This document shows, in pieces, positions 1 to 10,866 of a stretch of DNA of 64,000 nucleotides. The notes under the pieces were generated by a model, which saw only the letters and a program-made list of their open reading frames with translations, had not been told where the DNA came from and did not search any database. The stretch covers positions 25,779,288-25,843,287 of the forward strand of contig CM030717.1 of assembly GCA_017979445.1 (NCBI GenBank), read 5' to 3'. This stretch comes from Akebia trifoliata (taxonomy: Eukaryota; Streptophyta; Magnoliopsida; Ranunculales; Lardizabalaceae). Position numbers and translations under genes: made by a program. How positions within the stretch are numbered: the first letter of the stretch is position 1; each line of letters begins with the position of its first letter.

Positions 1-710
1 TCAAGGGCTAAATAGTTTGTCACGTTTATTGACGATTGTACTTATGTCACATGGATTTTTTTGCTAAAACAAAAATCTGATGTTTGCACGGTTTTCCCTA
101 TTTTTCATGACATGGTCAAAAATCAGTTTGGGGTTAAAATAAAAAAAATAAGATCTGATAATGCAAGAGAATATTTTAATCAAGTATTATCTCTATATTT
201 TCAAAAAGAGGGAATAATACATGAATCCTCTTGCATAGATACACCCCCGTAGAATGGAGTGGCAAAAAAGAAGAATGGCCATCTCTTGTCAACAACTCTT
301 GCAGTGTTATTCCAATGGAATGTCCCCAAATACTTATGGGGTGAAGCAATTCTCACATCAGCCCACTTAATAAACCGTACTCTATCTCGAGTTCTTGATT
401 TTAAAAGTCCCTAGGAGGTTTTTTCCAAATTTTTTCCTCATTTTGCATCTCACAATAAATATTCATCTTGAGTTTTTAGATGTGTCTCGTTTGTTCAGAT
501 TCATTCTCATGGTCGTAGTAAACTTGATCCTCGAGCTCTTAGGTGTGCCTTCATGGGGTATTCCTTAACTCAAAAGGTTTATAAATGTTATCATCCACCA
601 TCTTGCAAAATCTGTGTTCGCCAATGTAACTTTTGTTGAAAGTAAGTTTTTTCCAACCTTCTCTTTAAGGGGAGACACTTACTAGTGAAGATAAGGACCA
701 AGGGGATCAT
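1..710 (+). pseudogene. copia integrase core remnant
   Basis: Integrase joins retrotransposon cDNA to the genome with a DDE catalytic core. The reading shows the first Asp in FIDDCTYVTW (near base 30) and the second in IRSDNAREYF (near 150). The third region (NGVAKKKN, near 255-280) follows an in-frame TAG and has Lys where the family has the catalytic Glu in NGVAERKN. Further downstream the reading (KYLWGEAI, AHLINR) matches the copia integrase C-terminal part but contains more stops. It is therefore a dead gene. The start of the protein is outside the window. Confidence 0.85.
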
Positions 711-719
711 GGCTTTCTA

Positions 720-2681
720 ATGGACTTTCCTGCTCAAGCTAGCCAACCACCAACCCAAAACACTCCACCATTTCCCTTGCCTAAAACTGAACCACCAAAA
801 CAACTTGAACAAGAAGTTGAGCCATCAAAACAACCCAAAGCTGGACAGCTTGAACCTATAACCCCAGGACATACTCGTATTGAATCAGTTGTCACGAAAC
901 CATTGCAAGTTTACTCAAGGAAGAGAGTTCCACTGCTAAGCCGAAGCTAACTCAATCGTCCGAACCAACTCTCGGAAATGAGGTAAATACTGATATCCTT
1001 GTCATCAACTTGTCTTATGAAGTTTTTGAAAAAAATGATCTTGACTTACCCATTACAGTTAGAAAAAGGTACCCGAAATATCCATTGTCTCATTTTGTGT
1101 CATTTGGAAAAGTGTCACCATCACACAAAAGCTTTCTCACCTATCTAAACTCCACAACCATACAACAAATACTATCCGAGGCCTTAAGCAAAGAAGAATG
1201 GAGACATGCTATGAAAGTGGAAATGGATGCACTTGCGAAGAACAAAACCTAGGAGTTGGTGGAGCTGCCCAAAGGAAAGAAACCTGTTGGATGCAAATGG
1301 ATGTTTTTTTTGAAGTATAAAGCCGATGGATCACTTGAACGATACAAGGCTAGATTAGTTGCAAAGGGTTATACACAGACCTATGGAGTGGACTATGAAG
1401 AAACATTTGTACCGGTAGCTAAGATGAACACAGTAAGGATTTTGTTGTCATTGGCAGCCAACTTAGATTGGAGTTTACACCAATTCGACGTGAAAAACGC
1501 CTTTCTTCACGAAAACCTAGAGGAAGAGATTTATATGGTGAGGCCTCCAGGATTTGATGACAATTCAAGAGATAAGAAGATATGCAGGTTGAAAAAAAGC
1601 ATTGTATGGGTTAAAACAATTTCCACGAGCATGGTTTGGAAGGTTTACAAAGACAATGTTAGGAATGGGCTACAAACAAAGTCAAGGTGATCACACTCTA
1701 TTCGTAAAACACTCGGCCTTTGGGGGAGTAACTGCACTACTGGTATATGTGGACGATATTATTGTCGCTGGTAATGATGCGAAGGAAGAAGAAGCACTCA
1801 AGAAATGTCTTGCAGAAGAGTTTGAAATAAAGGACCTAGGTATAGAGGTTACTCGTTCAAAGGAAAGAATATTTGTCTCACAACAGAAGTATGTGCTAGA
1901 TCTTCTCAAGAAAACTGAAAAAATAGGTTGCAGGCCCATGGAGACACCAATAGAAGCAAATCATAGGCTAAGTAAAGCTCCAAAAGATGAGATTGTAGAC
2001 AAAGGGATGTATTAACGTTTGGTTAGAAGACTGATTTATCTCTCTCATACTAGGCTTGACATAGCATATTCTGTTAGTATGGTTAGCTAATTCATGCACA
2101 ATCCTAAGAGTATACACCTGCAAGCCATATAACACATCCTCCAATACTTAAAAGGTAGTCCAAGGAAGGGAATTTTATTTAAAAAGGGAGCAAACTTGCG
2201 TTTGGAAGCATACACAGACTCAGATTATGCAGGGTCCGTGGTGGATAGAAGATCGACATCCCGTTATTGTACATTTCTAGGAGGAAATCTAGTTACATGT
2301 AGAAGTAAAAAGCAACCGGTAATAGCAAGATCAAGTGCAGAGGCAGAGTTTCGGGCAATGGCACAAGGAATTTGTGAACTTCTGTGGATCAAAATAATTC
2401 TGGAAGATCTTAGAATCACCTGGGACAGTCCAATGAGATTGTATTGTGATAACAAGTCAGCCATCAATATTGCTCATAATCCAGTGCAACATGATCGTAC
2501 AAAACATGTGGAAGTGGATCGACAATTCATAAAGGAAAAACTAAACAATGGTTTAATTTGCACCCCATACGTTTCAACAGAAGGGCAACTTGCAGATGTT
2601 CTGATGAAAGGATTACCTGGAACCACATTTCAAAAGGTCATTGGCAAGCTGGGAATGGAAAGCATATATTTACCAGCTTGA
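720..2681 (+). pseudogene. copia reverse transcriptase and RNase H
   Basis: A proline-rich linker (about 720-1000) precedes a copia RT. Visible blocks are EEWRHAMKVEMDAL, GCKWMFFLKYKADGS, YKARLVAKGY, FDVKNAFLHENLEEE and the catalytic YVDDIIVAG at about 1746-1772. The RNase H follows (TDSDYAGSVVDRRST, SSAEAEFRAMAQG, YCDNKSAINIAHN, HDRTKHVEVD), ending at a TGA at 2679-2681. Defects are a stop after KNKT at about 1250, a frameshift between about 1590 and 1605 (the YGLKQ block continues in another frame), a stop at 2013-2015 and two more before 2140. All domains are recognisable but none is joined in one frame. Confidence 0.92.
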
Positions 2682-2688
2682 GGGGGAC
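2681..2688 (+). promoter_or_regulatory. polypurine tract of the copia element
   Basis: The purine run AGGGGGA just after the pol stop and just before TGCTGAAAAA is the expected plus-strand DNA primer site bordering the 3' LTR. Confidence 0.7.
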
Positions 2689-2900
2689 TGCTGAAAAATC
2701 TCCAAGGCTTATTTTAGGAAAATAGGATATTCTTCTTGATTATTCTTGATCACTTTTAACTTTCTAGAAAATTCTTGTAATCCTCTACAATAGGATAGTT
2801 TTCTAAAATATTCTTGTAATAGGATAGTTGGTCTATAAATACCCTATTAGGGCATTTGTAATGGGTATCCAAAAATTCTCAATAAATTCAGTTTTCTACA
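2689..2900 (+). repeat. 3' LTR of the copia element
   Basis: The segment begins TG right after the polypurine tract and ends CA (TTTTCTACA). It holds a TATA box (TATAAAT, 2834-2840) and a polyadenylation-like AATAAA (2881). Length is about 212 bp, short but within the copia range. The 5' LTR is outside the window, so the boundaries could not be confirmed by pairing. Confidence 0.75.
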
Positions 2901-2939
2901 AACGGAAATTAGGAAAGGAAGACGGTACCTGAACCTAAG

Positions 2940-4570
2940 GAATGACAACTATACATATTAAATTTACCACCTTCAAAATGATGCCCTCACTAAAGAAAAT
3001 CCTTATTGACACCATAATGGTCCAGATTTATTATTTTTCCAAGTTTTTTGGACAAAAAAGCTATGAATCCATCCGAACCTAGAGTCACATCTGGAGTTTT
3101 GTTTTCTTTTGTACATGTATATTGATAGGTAAATGATTAGTGATTAACAAGGTGAATTTGGGTTGGATCAATCTCCATTCTATTATGACAAAAACAAATA
3201 CATAATGCATTAAAAAATGCCTTCCTTTAGCTCTAGACTTTGCGATGCAAAAAAGGTCTTCAAATTCCTGAACGCATGATCCCATCAAATCATTGTCCTC
3301 CAGTCAGGAGCCATCAATTGCTTGAATTTTTCAGATATATGTTTAGCATTTCTCGTTCTAGCAGACATGTTAAAGACTTCGTTTTATGATCTTCCACCCT
3401 GAGCCTTGAATTTCTGATTCCACAAGGAGTCCTCTCCTTAATCAAGCTAAAGGACACAAGCTCCGATTTCTATATTTCTTCATATAGTGGTTGGTTCCAA
3501 CCTCTTCTAATAATCTAGACTCAAATCATGTACTTTAATTCCATTTCTTTGATTAATTTTTTTTTTTGGACAAATCCCAACAGCATTTTGGTTCCAATCC
3601 TTTTAGAGCATTCATCACTATTTTCAATTTAACAAACACCCAATAGGTCGACAAACACTCCATCCTTTCCAATCAAGCTTTCATGAAAACATCAAGAAAA
3701 TTCGTTCCATTTTCCCCAAAAGTTAGCAAACAAGAACAGTCTTGCATTTGGGTGATGCTTCTCAACAGATAGAAGTAATAGGCAATGATTTGAAGAAATC
3801 TGACTAAATGCTTCACCTGGGAGTGCCAATGCATCTATTTATTCTGCAGAAAAGAGAGCTCTATCTAATCTGGCACAAATCATTGCCTCACCATGCCGAT
3901 TGTTACTCCAAGTAAATTTTTGAAACTGTAGTGCCATCCATTCATAAATTCTTCAAACTGTAGTGCCATCCCCCTCCCCCCTTTTCTTAGCAGCTTCAAT
4001 AAGTGCATTGAAATCTTCTACCGCAACAAATTTATCCGAGACACCAAGATACCATGTAGGTCCTTTCATAGCTCCCTTCTTTTTGTAATATACAAGCTCG
4101 TTTGACTACACAAATCATTACAGATCTGGAACTAAACTTAGCTTCAAAAAGAAGGAACCATTAACCACTTCTAATCAAAGTAATTTGAAATGGATTGCAA
4201 AACAGAAAAACCTAAATCCATCCCCAATCTTCACATGAGGCACAATTAAAAAGCAAAGGTACTACCCAAAGATCGCCTAATTTTCCCAAAATCCTTTTTC
4301 ATTCTTGACATCGTTTCAAGAATTGAAATAAGAATCATACTAAACTCATTTTTCAATTTTTACAATATCCCTTTGGATGGGACATTAAGAACAACACTAA
4401 TGTTTTCTACAAGTGTTGAATTCATGACAAAGAACTTACCCTCAGAATTGATATGCTTCTAGTCATGGTTTGAGTCCATGATTGCAAATGGAATCAAGAC
4501 TTCTTCCTCTTTGCTTCTTGGTCTTGAATAGAGGGTAAATTGGGGCCTACAATGATCTCTTTTTGTTGTT
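2940..4570 (-). pseudogene. LINE ORF2 remnant (endonuclease, start of RT)
   Basis: Minus-strand blocks are VAVEDFNALIEAAKK (about 3970-4020, the endonuclease GDFN block), KFTWSNNRHGEAMICARLD (about 3860-3930, the FTWSN...RLDR block) and, near 3030-3075, TLGSDGFIAFLSKKL, which matches the PGPDGF block that opens plant LINE RTs. The fingers and catalytic FADD region are missing because the copy ends at 2901. Stops and frameshifts are frequent. Confidence 0.6.
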
Positions 4571-4599
4571 CTTCCTCCATATCATTACTAAAACTTCCC

Positions 4600-6018
4600 A
4601 TTCTGTCACCGATATTATACAATGGGGCAAAAACTTTTGGTTATGCACCCCAATATATAGACACCCCGAGTGGGGGGGTTGAGAGTTTCCTTTTCAATTT
4701 GAAAGACTTCCATTCTTGAAACATCAACAACCACCTTCCCATCCACCATGTTTTCATTCACAATTTGAATTCCTTCAGATATTGACACATCATCACCCTC
4801 TTTCTCGTCCACCACACATGCTTCTACAATAATTTTTAGTTTATGAATTTTTTTTGGAGAATTTTCCTTCACACTGGTGTCACATTCTAGCTCTTTCCTA
4901 ACATATCTTCTTTGAATTTTAATTTTGATATTTTTTGGAGCATTCAATCTTCCACCATGTTCGAACCATATGGGACCACGTCAACAGGAACTTCCACATT
5001 AGCTTGGGCTCGTAGGTCAATCGAGGTCTGCCCCAAGTCAATTTCGCCTTTCTCCTCGTCAACCTCTTGCAGAATTTCCAGTACTCCCTTCAATATACCC
5101 GAGTCAAGACTTTACAAAACATTTAGCATATCTTCAATATTTCCATTAATAGAAAGAGTTTTTTACTTTAGATTTCCACCTTTTTTTGCCTCAATGGAGA
5201 TTCTTAAAATTTTGGAGCAATTACTTATTCTTTCCCTTTTAATGACAATTGGCTCCTTTATGTCCTAGCTTCGAAAAAAATTGAAGTAATCTAGAAGAGA
5301 TACATATTCCATATTTCTATTGTTTACCAAAACACATTCGGAACACATCCAATCCATACACGTTTTGGGTAATCTATTAACAAGTCCATTAGCACACACG
5401 CCTTAACATCGTTCAACCTGAACGTGTTATCTGTTAACAAGTTCATTAGCACACACACCTTAACATCATTCAACCTGATTCACTTTCTAGTAGCTTGATA
5501 AATAACTAGTACCTCTCCCATGATTGAGGCTATACTACCAAAGGGTTTTTATCTAAAGGCCTAAAGAAAGGTGTCCATTTAAACACCCGAATGATAAATC
5601 CAACCACCTCTAGTTATTCCATCAACCAGAAGAAGATCATGGCTGACTAATTTGAGAAAGTAAAGTAGAACATGCTAAAAAACCCCTTATTGGCATTCCA
5701 ACATCCACATGTGAAAGTCCAATCCCTCCCTTATTTGCTAAAATTTTGTGAAGGAGTATTTTTTTTTTTTAAAGTTGCTCACCATTCATCCCCAAAGTTC
5801 CGCCATTCCTTGCAATCAATTCAGATAATTTTCTCAATTTGATTAGGTTCAAACTCTGGTTGATCACCCCAAAATCGTCCAAGCCTCCAGAGTTGCTTCA
5901 TATATTTAATAAAAATAAAAATGGTGGAAAATATTCAATATTTTACTAGGTTCATCAAATCGAGCAACTACGTCCCCGGGCTCCATGAGAACCATTTTAG
6001 TTAAACTGTTGACCATAT
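4600..6018 (-). pseudogene. LINE ORF1 (DUF4283-like gag) remnant
   Basis: A possible ATG lies at 6018 (MVNSLTKMVLMEPGD). Further on, the reading RLNDVKACVLMDLL, then PKRVWIG, then FWQTIEIWN corresponds to the ORF1 region of plant LINEs, where an arginine-rich strand is followed by a zinc-knuckle linker; the Cys residues of the knuckle are not preserved. The open stretch 4615-4947 would be its acidic C-terminal part. Many stops and frameshifts, including one made by a 58-bp tandem duplication at 5370-5485, destroy the frame. The family assignment rests on block similarity by eye. Confidence 0.5.
5370..5485. repeat. 58-bp tandem duplication inside LINE ORF1
   Basis: Two adjacent copies share AACAAGTYCATTAGCACACA and CCTTAACATC with a 58-base offset (for example 5379 and 5437). 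Because 58 is not a multiple of 3, the duplication shifts the reading frame. Confidence 0.8.
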
Positions 6019-6020
6019 TT

Positions 6021-6806
6021 CTCCCCTTTTACAATACATAATGCATTCCCTTAAATAGATAAAAACCTAAGCCTAAAAGTAATCTTGATCCCCTAAATTG
6101 GAAAGAAATTAATACCTATCCATCTACAATTGCAACTCCCATATTTAGGTATATCCAAATAAGATTGTAAGGGCATGAAATAAATTCCCCGTCCAGAACG
6201 CTATGAGTAGACTAACTCACGTGACTATTATCGAGACAAAGTCAAACTCCTAGCAATGTTTTATACCAAATATTCAAGCAACCGAGTTTAAGGTAAGATC
6301 AACATTCCAAATAGGAAAGGCTGATTAGCCAACGAAGAAACATGTGGCAAGATAAGGAGAAAACTTGCTCCAAAAGGAAAGGGAATCTTTGACTAATACC
6401 TTCCTAATTAGTAGGGGTTTTGGATTTTTAGGGATTGAGGGGCTAAGGTCTATAAATATGACCTCCAAAGAGGGCAAAGGTACGCAAATCTTTTATTACT
6501 AAATTGCTACTCAGCTAAATTAGATAAATAAGAGATCTCGTTCATTCAAGGCCTAGGGGAGGAGGAATGTATAAACCCCATCACAAATATCATGCCATCT
6601 ATTATCACAGATGAATTTGGTACAATCTCAAGATACAGGTCAATGTGCTCATCAAGAGACTAATTCCACCCTAACATCGAGATTTACGTTGATTGGTGCC
6701 TAATGGCATGATATTTAATCCCCAAAGAATGGGAACACAATCTTTAGTTATCAATCTTGACAATCCAATCCTTAAGATTCCTTAAACCAAAAACTAAGTC
6801 CAATTA
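6021..6806 (+). other. probable LTR or promoter remnant, no ORF
   Basis: There is no coding potential. A TATA-type element (TATAAATAT, 6451-6459) stands in a context (GGCTAAGGTC before it, CCTCCAAAGAGGG after) that resembles the promoter part of plant Ty3/Tat LTRs. No matching second LTR or primer site was found, so this is only a suggestion. Confidence 0.3.
6799..6806 (+). repeat. target-site duplication of LINE 6807-10216, left
   Basis: TCCAATTA here is repeated directly after the poly(A) tail at 10217-10224, the expected trace of target-primed reverse transcription. Confidence 0.6.
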
Positions 6807-6822
6807 AGATGTGGAGGTCCAC

Positions 6823-7166
6823 GCTGATTAGATCATTGATCATATCCTTGAAATGGGCATCACTGCTAGCTTAGATTTAGAAGGGAACGGGGTGAAGCTG
6901 GCTTTCTACTTGAGGTGGCTTTGAAAAAACAAGAAGGGATTGCAAATTGTTTGAACAAAGTTATCGACGATGAGACCCAATTGGAGAGGAACAAACATGC
7001 ACAGAGGAGAAGTGGAAAAGGTTGTAGTTGCAAAAGTACCTCCAATAATAGATCTTCAGGGGTATATTTCTCCAACCAAGGAAAAGAGTGTTGTAGTTAA
7101 GGTGAAAAACCTGAAAATCCGACTCACAAAGGAGATTCAAGAGATGCAAAAAATTTCTACAATGTG
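6823..7166 (+). pseudogene. LINE ORF1 C-terminal remnant
   Basis: The readings LLEVALKKQEGIANCLN and KIRLTKEIQEMQK align with LLELALKKRVGIGECYN and RVRLVKEVQELQK near the C-terminus of the intact ORF1 at 13706-16570. The frame shifts near 6900 and again near 6980. The remnant ends in ATG TGA at 7162-7167, just before the deletion that removes the endonuclease. Confidence 0.8.
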
Positions 7167-7167
7167 A

Positions 7168-10130
7168 CTGGAAATTCTAGAAAGGCCCCCATTCCATTTA
7201 GATTTGAACAGATGTGTCTAAAACACCCGAACTTCAAGAAGATGGTCCAGATTGGATGGAGGGAGTCTTCTTTTGTGGGTAGATGGCTGCATGTTCAGAA
7301 AAAAAAACTAAAAGCCTTAGAGGGGGTTCTTGTGCTTCCAATAAGGAGACCTTTGGGAAAGTAGATTTTCAACTGAAAGAGGCCTTAAAGACCATTGAAG
7401 ATTTAAGATAAAAAGGTAAAAATCAATCTGTTAGTGAGGGAGGAAAGTGAGTTGAAACTTAATATGAAGGCAAAATTCCAGAATTTGGCAAAATTAGAAA
7501 AGATTAGTTGGAAGCAAAAGTCAAGGGTAAGGTTGTTGAAGGAAGGGGACGGGAAAACGCAATACTTCCATCGTATGGCAAATGCTCATTGTAGAACCAA
7601 CCACTTATCCAGGTTAAAGAGCAACAATGAGTGATTGGTAGGCAAAGAGGTTGTAGCAAAGGGGATCGTGGATTTCTACTCTATTTTGTACTCAAAGTTA
7701 CCCATCCCCAGGACAAGAACCACTCGGCTTCCTTTTGATAGAATTTCTAAAACTCAAAAATTTTTGGTTGGAGAGACAGTTCGAGGAGGAAGAAGTGAGT
7801 TCTACCGTGGTAGGTGTGACTAACGATAAAGCTCCAGGGCCAGGCAGGTTTCCTATTGAGTTCTTCAAGTTTTGTTGGGAAATTATTAGGGAGGATTTCA
7901 TGTTGGTGGTGGACTTCTATAGGAAGGCATTTTTGGATGTCGGGTCTAATTGTTCATTCATAACGTTGATACCAAGATTTATTGCTACTGAAGATATCAA
8001 AGAGTTGAGACCTATCAATTTCATTAATACAACTGACAAGATTATTTCTAGTTTGTTGGCCAATAAGTTGAAGTGCATAATCACTACCTTGATCAATTTC
8101 AATAAAGGAGTTTTCGTTAAAGGGCGACAGATTCTTGATGGGGTTCTTGTGGCGAACGAGTGCTTCGACTCTGGATTGAAATCTAGGAAGGCAAGTGTGA
8201 TGTGCAAAAGTTTACTAAGAAAAGGCATACGATCCTGTTAATTGGGACTTCTTGATATTCGTTCTAGAAATGATGAGATTTGGTGGGAAATGGATTCGTA
8301 AGATTAAAAGGTGCATCTTGTTAGTTTCTTTCTTGATCCTTGTGAACGGGTCTCCTGAAGGTTTCTTCACGAGTTCTAGAGGTCTGAGACAAAGGGATCC
8401 TCTTTCCCCGTTCCTTTTCATTATTGTGACGGAGACGCTTGGGAGGATATTGGAAAGGGGGATGCCGGTTGGGGACATCAGTGGTTTCTCAATTGGCAAC
8501 AATGGGACGGTAGTGTCACATCTCCAATTCATAGATGATACTCTTGCCTTCTTAGATGTGTCGTTGGAACAAGCTGGGAGGCTTGGAGGTTTGATTTGTT
8601 GCTTTGAAGCAGTCTCAAGCATTCCAATAAATGTAAAGAAGAGTAATATTTTACAGTTGGAAGGATTCCAAATGTAGCTCTTTTGGTGACTTCTTCGGAT
8701 TGGAAGGTTGATAGTTTCCCCACTTTATACTTAGTCTCCCATTGGGTGCTCCTTACAGATGTTCCAAAACATGGGACCATGTGTTAGAAAGGGTGAACAA
8801 GAAACTTGTGGTGTGGTAGCCTAACTACCTTTCGAAGGGGGGCAAGGTGACTTTAATTAAGAGCATTCTCTCTCGCATCCCTATGTACTTTCTTCCGTTG
8901 TTCCAGATGCCTAGGAAGGTCGAGTTAAAACTAGATAAGATGATTCGGGATTTCCTTTGGCATAATAAAGTAGGAAACCGAAAGCATCATTTGGTGAGTT
9001 GGAGGGTCGTGACTAAGGCAAGAATAAGGGAGGTCTTGGGATAAAAAATCTCGGGGAGGCTAACATGACTTTGTTGGGGAAATGGATTTGGAAATTCGGG
9101 GTGGAGGTGCATAGTCTATGGAGGAGGGTTATTACAGTAAAGTTTGGGAAGACTAAATTTGGGTGGGAGTGTGGTGTGGTGAGGGCACCTCATGGTTGTG
9201 GAGTTTGGAAAGGAATTCCGATGGTGTTACCGGTGTTTAGATTGAGAACAAGATTCAAAACAGGGAAAGGGGATAGAGTAAGGTTCTAGGAGGACAGTTG
9301 GTGCTGCCACATGCTACTTATGGATGAGTTTTCGTCTTTGTATTCTATCTCTACAAAAAAAAGGACTACCGATTACTAGCTTTAGGCGATGCCTAAATGG
9401 GTTGTGGTCGGGGATTTTGGGTTTCGAAATGCTTTTAACGATTGGGAAGTAGAGGAGGTTGGGAGATTGGTAAATTGCACTATTTTACGTCATTATGACT
9501 TAGAGAGGGAGGACATAAAAGTTTGGAGGGAGAGTAAGGGTGGCTTATTTTCGATTGGTTCTTTTTACCAGTATTTGGCTAGTGATGATTCTCCCTCATT
9601 CCTAGAGGTGCGGTGTGGGGACCTAAAGTACCTTCTAAGGTAGGTTTTTTTACTTGGACTGCAATTTTGGGAAGGATTCAAACAATGGATTTCTTGATGA
9701 AGGAGGGGTTTTTGTGCAGCCAATTGTTGCATGATGTGCTTAAGGGATACGGAATCGGCAGACAATGTGTCAATACATTGTTGGGTGGCCCAAGCGGTTA
9801 GGTCCCATTTTTTGGGTTTATTCGGGTTTCGGTTTGCTCACCGGCGTCGATAAGAGTCCTCTTTGAGTTATGGCTACAAGTTGGGAGCTCTTTCTCTGGG
9901 ATGAAAAGGGCACTATGGAGTATTACAGACTTTGCCATTTGTTGGGGTTTGTGAAAGGAACGTAATAGAAGGATCTTTGAAGTGAAGTCCTTGGGCACAC
10001 CAAATCTTATTCTCGCTATTTTGGGTTTTACTTTCTTGTGGCCTAAAGCTTTTGATGAACTTGTAATGGTGGGTATTGCAGATTTTGTAGGAAGATGGGA
10101 TTGGGTTTGTAGTATACGAGAGTGACTTTG
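7168..10130 (+). pseudogene. LINE ORF2 remnant (linker, RT, zf-RVT), no endonuclease
   Basis: The blocks follow the intact ORF2 in order: PIPFRFEQMCLKHPNF (7190), SWKQKSRVRLLKEGDGKTQ (7507), the GPG-RFPIEFFKFCW block (7835), LRPINF (8005), VFVKGRQILDGVLVANEC (8110), RGLRQRDPLSPFLFIIV (8380), LQFIDDTLAFLDVS (8522), a degenerate LGAPY block (8745), SKGGKVTLIKSILSRIPMYF (8835), and a zinc-finger-like tail with WTAILGRIQTMDFLM (9655). The catalytic FADD is FIDD here. Stops or frameshifts occur near 7633, 7823, 8240, 8677, 8818, 9042 and 9288, so no enzyme can be made. Confidence 0.9.
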
Positions 10131-10203
10131 TGTGTACTGCTTTTCACTTGCCTCGGTGGTCTTGCTTCCCCTTCTTACTATTAATGAAATCTTTTTATTT
10201 ATC

Positions 10204-10216
10204 AAAAAAAAAAAAA
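10204..10216 (+). repeat. poly(A) tail of LINE 6807-10216
   Basis: A run of 13 A follows TATTTATC and is followed by the target duplication TCCAATTA. This marks the 3' end of the LINE. Confidence 0.85.
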
Positions 10217-10866
10217 TCCAATTATATCAGTCTGCTGTTGCTTATATTTATTTTGTTTATTCACCCGGATGATAAACATAATCTGAATAATCTGATTTTA
10301 TAAAAAAATTAACCAAATATATTAAATAACATAAAAATGCAAACAGACCGAAGCAGCTCACCCGAATACTCGGCGCCAGAGCCGCTAACTGAAGCAGCTT
10401 CCAGGCGGAATTCCTTCTGTTTATTCGCATATTTGAAAACGGAATTTTCGGGAAATCTCGGGAATAGGAATGAATCGTATCTCGAGAATTCCAACTTAGA
10501 GCGGGAAATTCGGGGTACAAAGCACACTAACTGATGATCAAACCCTAAACTCATTTGCAGAAGCTGGTTTTTTCTTTTTTTTTTTACTTTTTTTATAACA
10601 GAAAATCCGGTTTCCTGGAGAGGATTCGGAGATTTAGTGTATTTTGGCGGGAACGAATGGTTTTTCCTCTGCTATTATCTATCATTACATAGAGAAGTAG
10701 GCAAGGTTTGGAAACGGAGGAAAGACGGAGATATTGTACGGATTCAATTCGCTCGCTCAACCAATTATTATGTTGTTGTACGATTTCTGATTTATTTATT
10801 GGGTTTTATCTTGTATGGGTAGATGGGGACTTGTGTTCCAAGTAATAAAATTTTCACTCTTTCATT
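10217..10866. other. unique-looking host sequence between elements
   Basis: This 650-base stretch has no retroelement block and is locally richer in GC (10340-10530) than its surroundings. It holds the candidate exon described separately and an upstream pyrimidine-rich tract (10566-10600). A plant telo-box-like AAACCCTAA lies at about 10540-10548. It may be part of a host gene isolated by insertions on both sides. Confidence 0.45.
10362..10554 (-). CDS. candidate first exon of a host gene, product unknown
   Basis: On the minus strand an ATG at 10554 opens a frame without stops for 81 codons (to 10309). It begins MSLGFDHQLVCFVPRISRSK and continues with basic, Ser/Arg-rich residues and few acidic ones, a composition seen in organelle transit peptides. 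A strong donor-like GGTGAG occurs at 10362/10361, after which the sequence becomes very AT-rich as plant introns are; this gives a 193-base exon. Downstream on the same strand the next DNA is the LINE at 6807-10216, which would lie in the intron. I do not recognise the protein. It could instead be a chance ORF or a captured gene fragment; no second exon was found in the window. Confidence 0.35.

Larger units (their letters stand above)
1..2900 (+). mobile_element. Ty1/copia LTR retrotransposon, 3' part, decayed
   Basis: The domain order integrase, linker, reverse transcriptase, RNase H, polypurine tract, 3' LTR is seen left to right, which is the Ty1/copia order (integrase before RT). The window starts inside integrase, so protease, gag and the 5' LTR lie outside. 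Coding is broken by several stops (near 250, 1250 and 2013) and a frameshift near 1600, so this copy cannot make a working polyprotein. It abuts a minus-strand LINE at 2901, whose RT domain is cut at that point, so the copia element either inserted into the LINE or was joined to it by deletion. Confidence 0.93.
2901..6020 (-). mobile_element. L1-type LINE, decayed, truncated in RT
   Basis: On the minus strand the order from high to low coordinates is an ORF1-like gag region, an endonuclease region and the beginning of an RT region, which is the order of plant L1 LINEs. The RT is cut at 2901 where the copia LTR ends. All reading frames are broken many times, making this the oldest LINE in the window. 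No tail or target duplication can be assigned. Confidence 0.65.
6807..10216 (+). mobile_element. L1-type LINE, 5'-truncated, internally deleted
   Basis: This copy is closely related in protein blocks to the intact LINE at 13578-20310. It begins within the ORF1 C-terminal part, lacks the ORF1/ORF2 junction and the endonuclease, then runs through the linker, RT and C-terminal zinc-finger region to a poly(A) tail at about 10204-10216 preceded by TTTATTTATC. An 8-bp repeat, TCCAATTA, borders it. It is 5'-truncated, as most LINE insertions are, and now has frameshifts and stops throughout. Confidence 0.88.
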
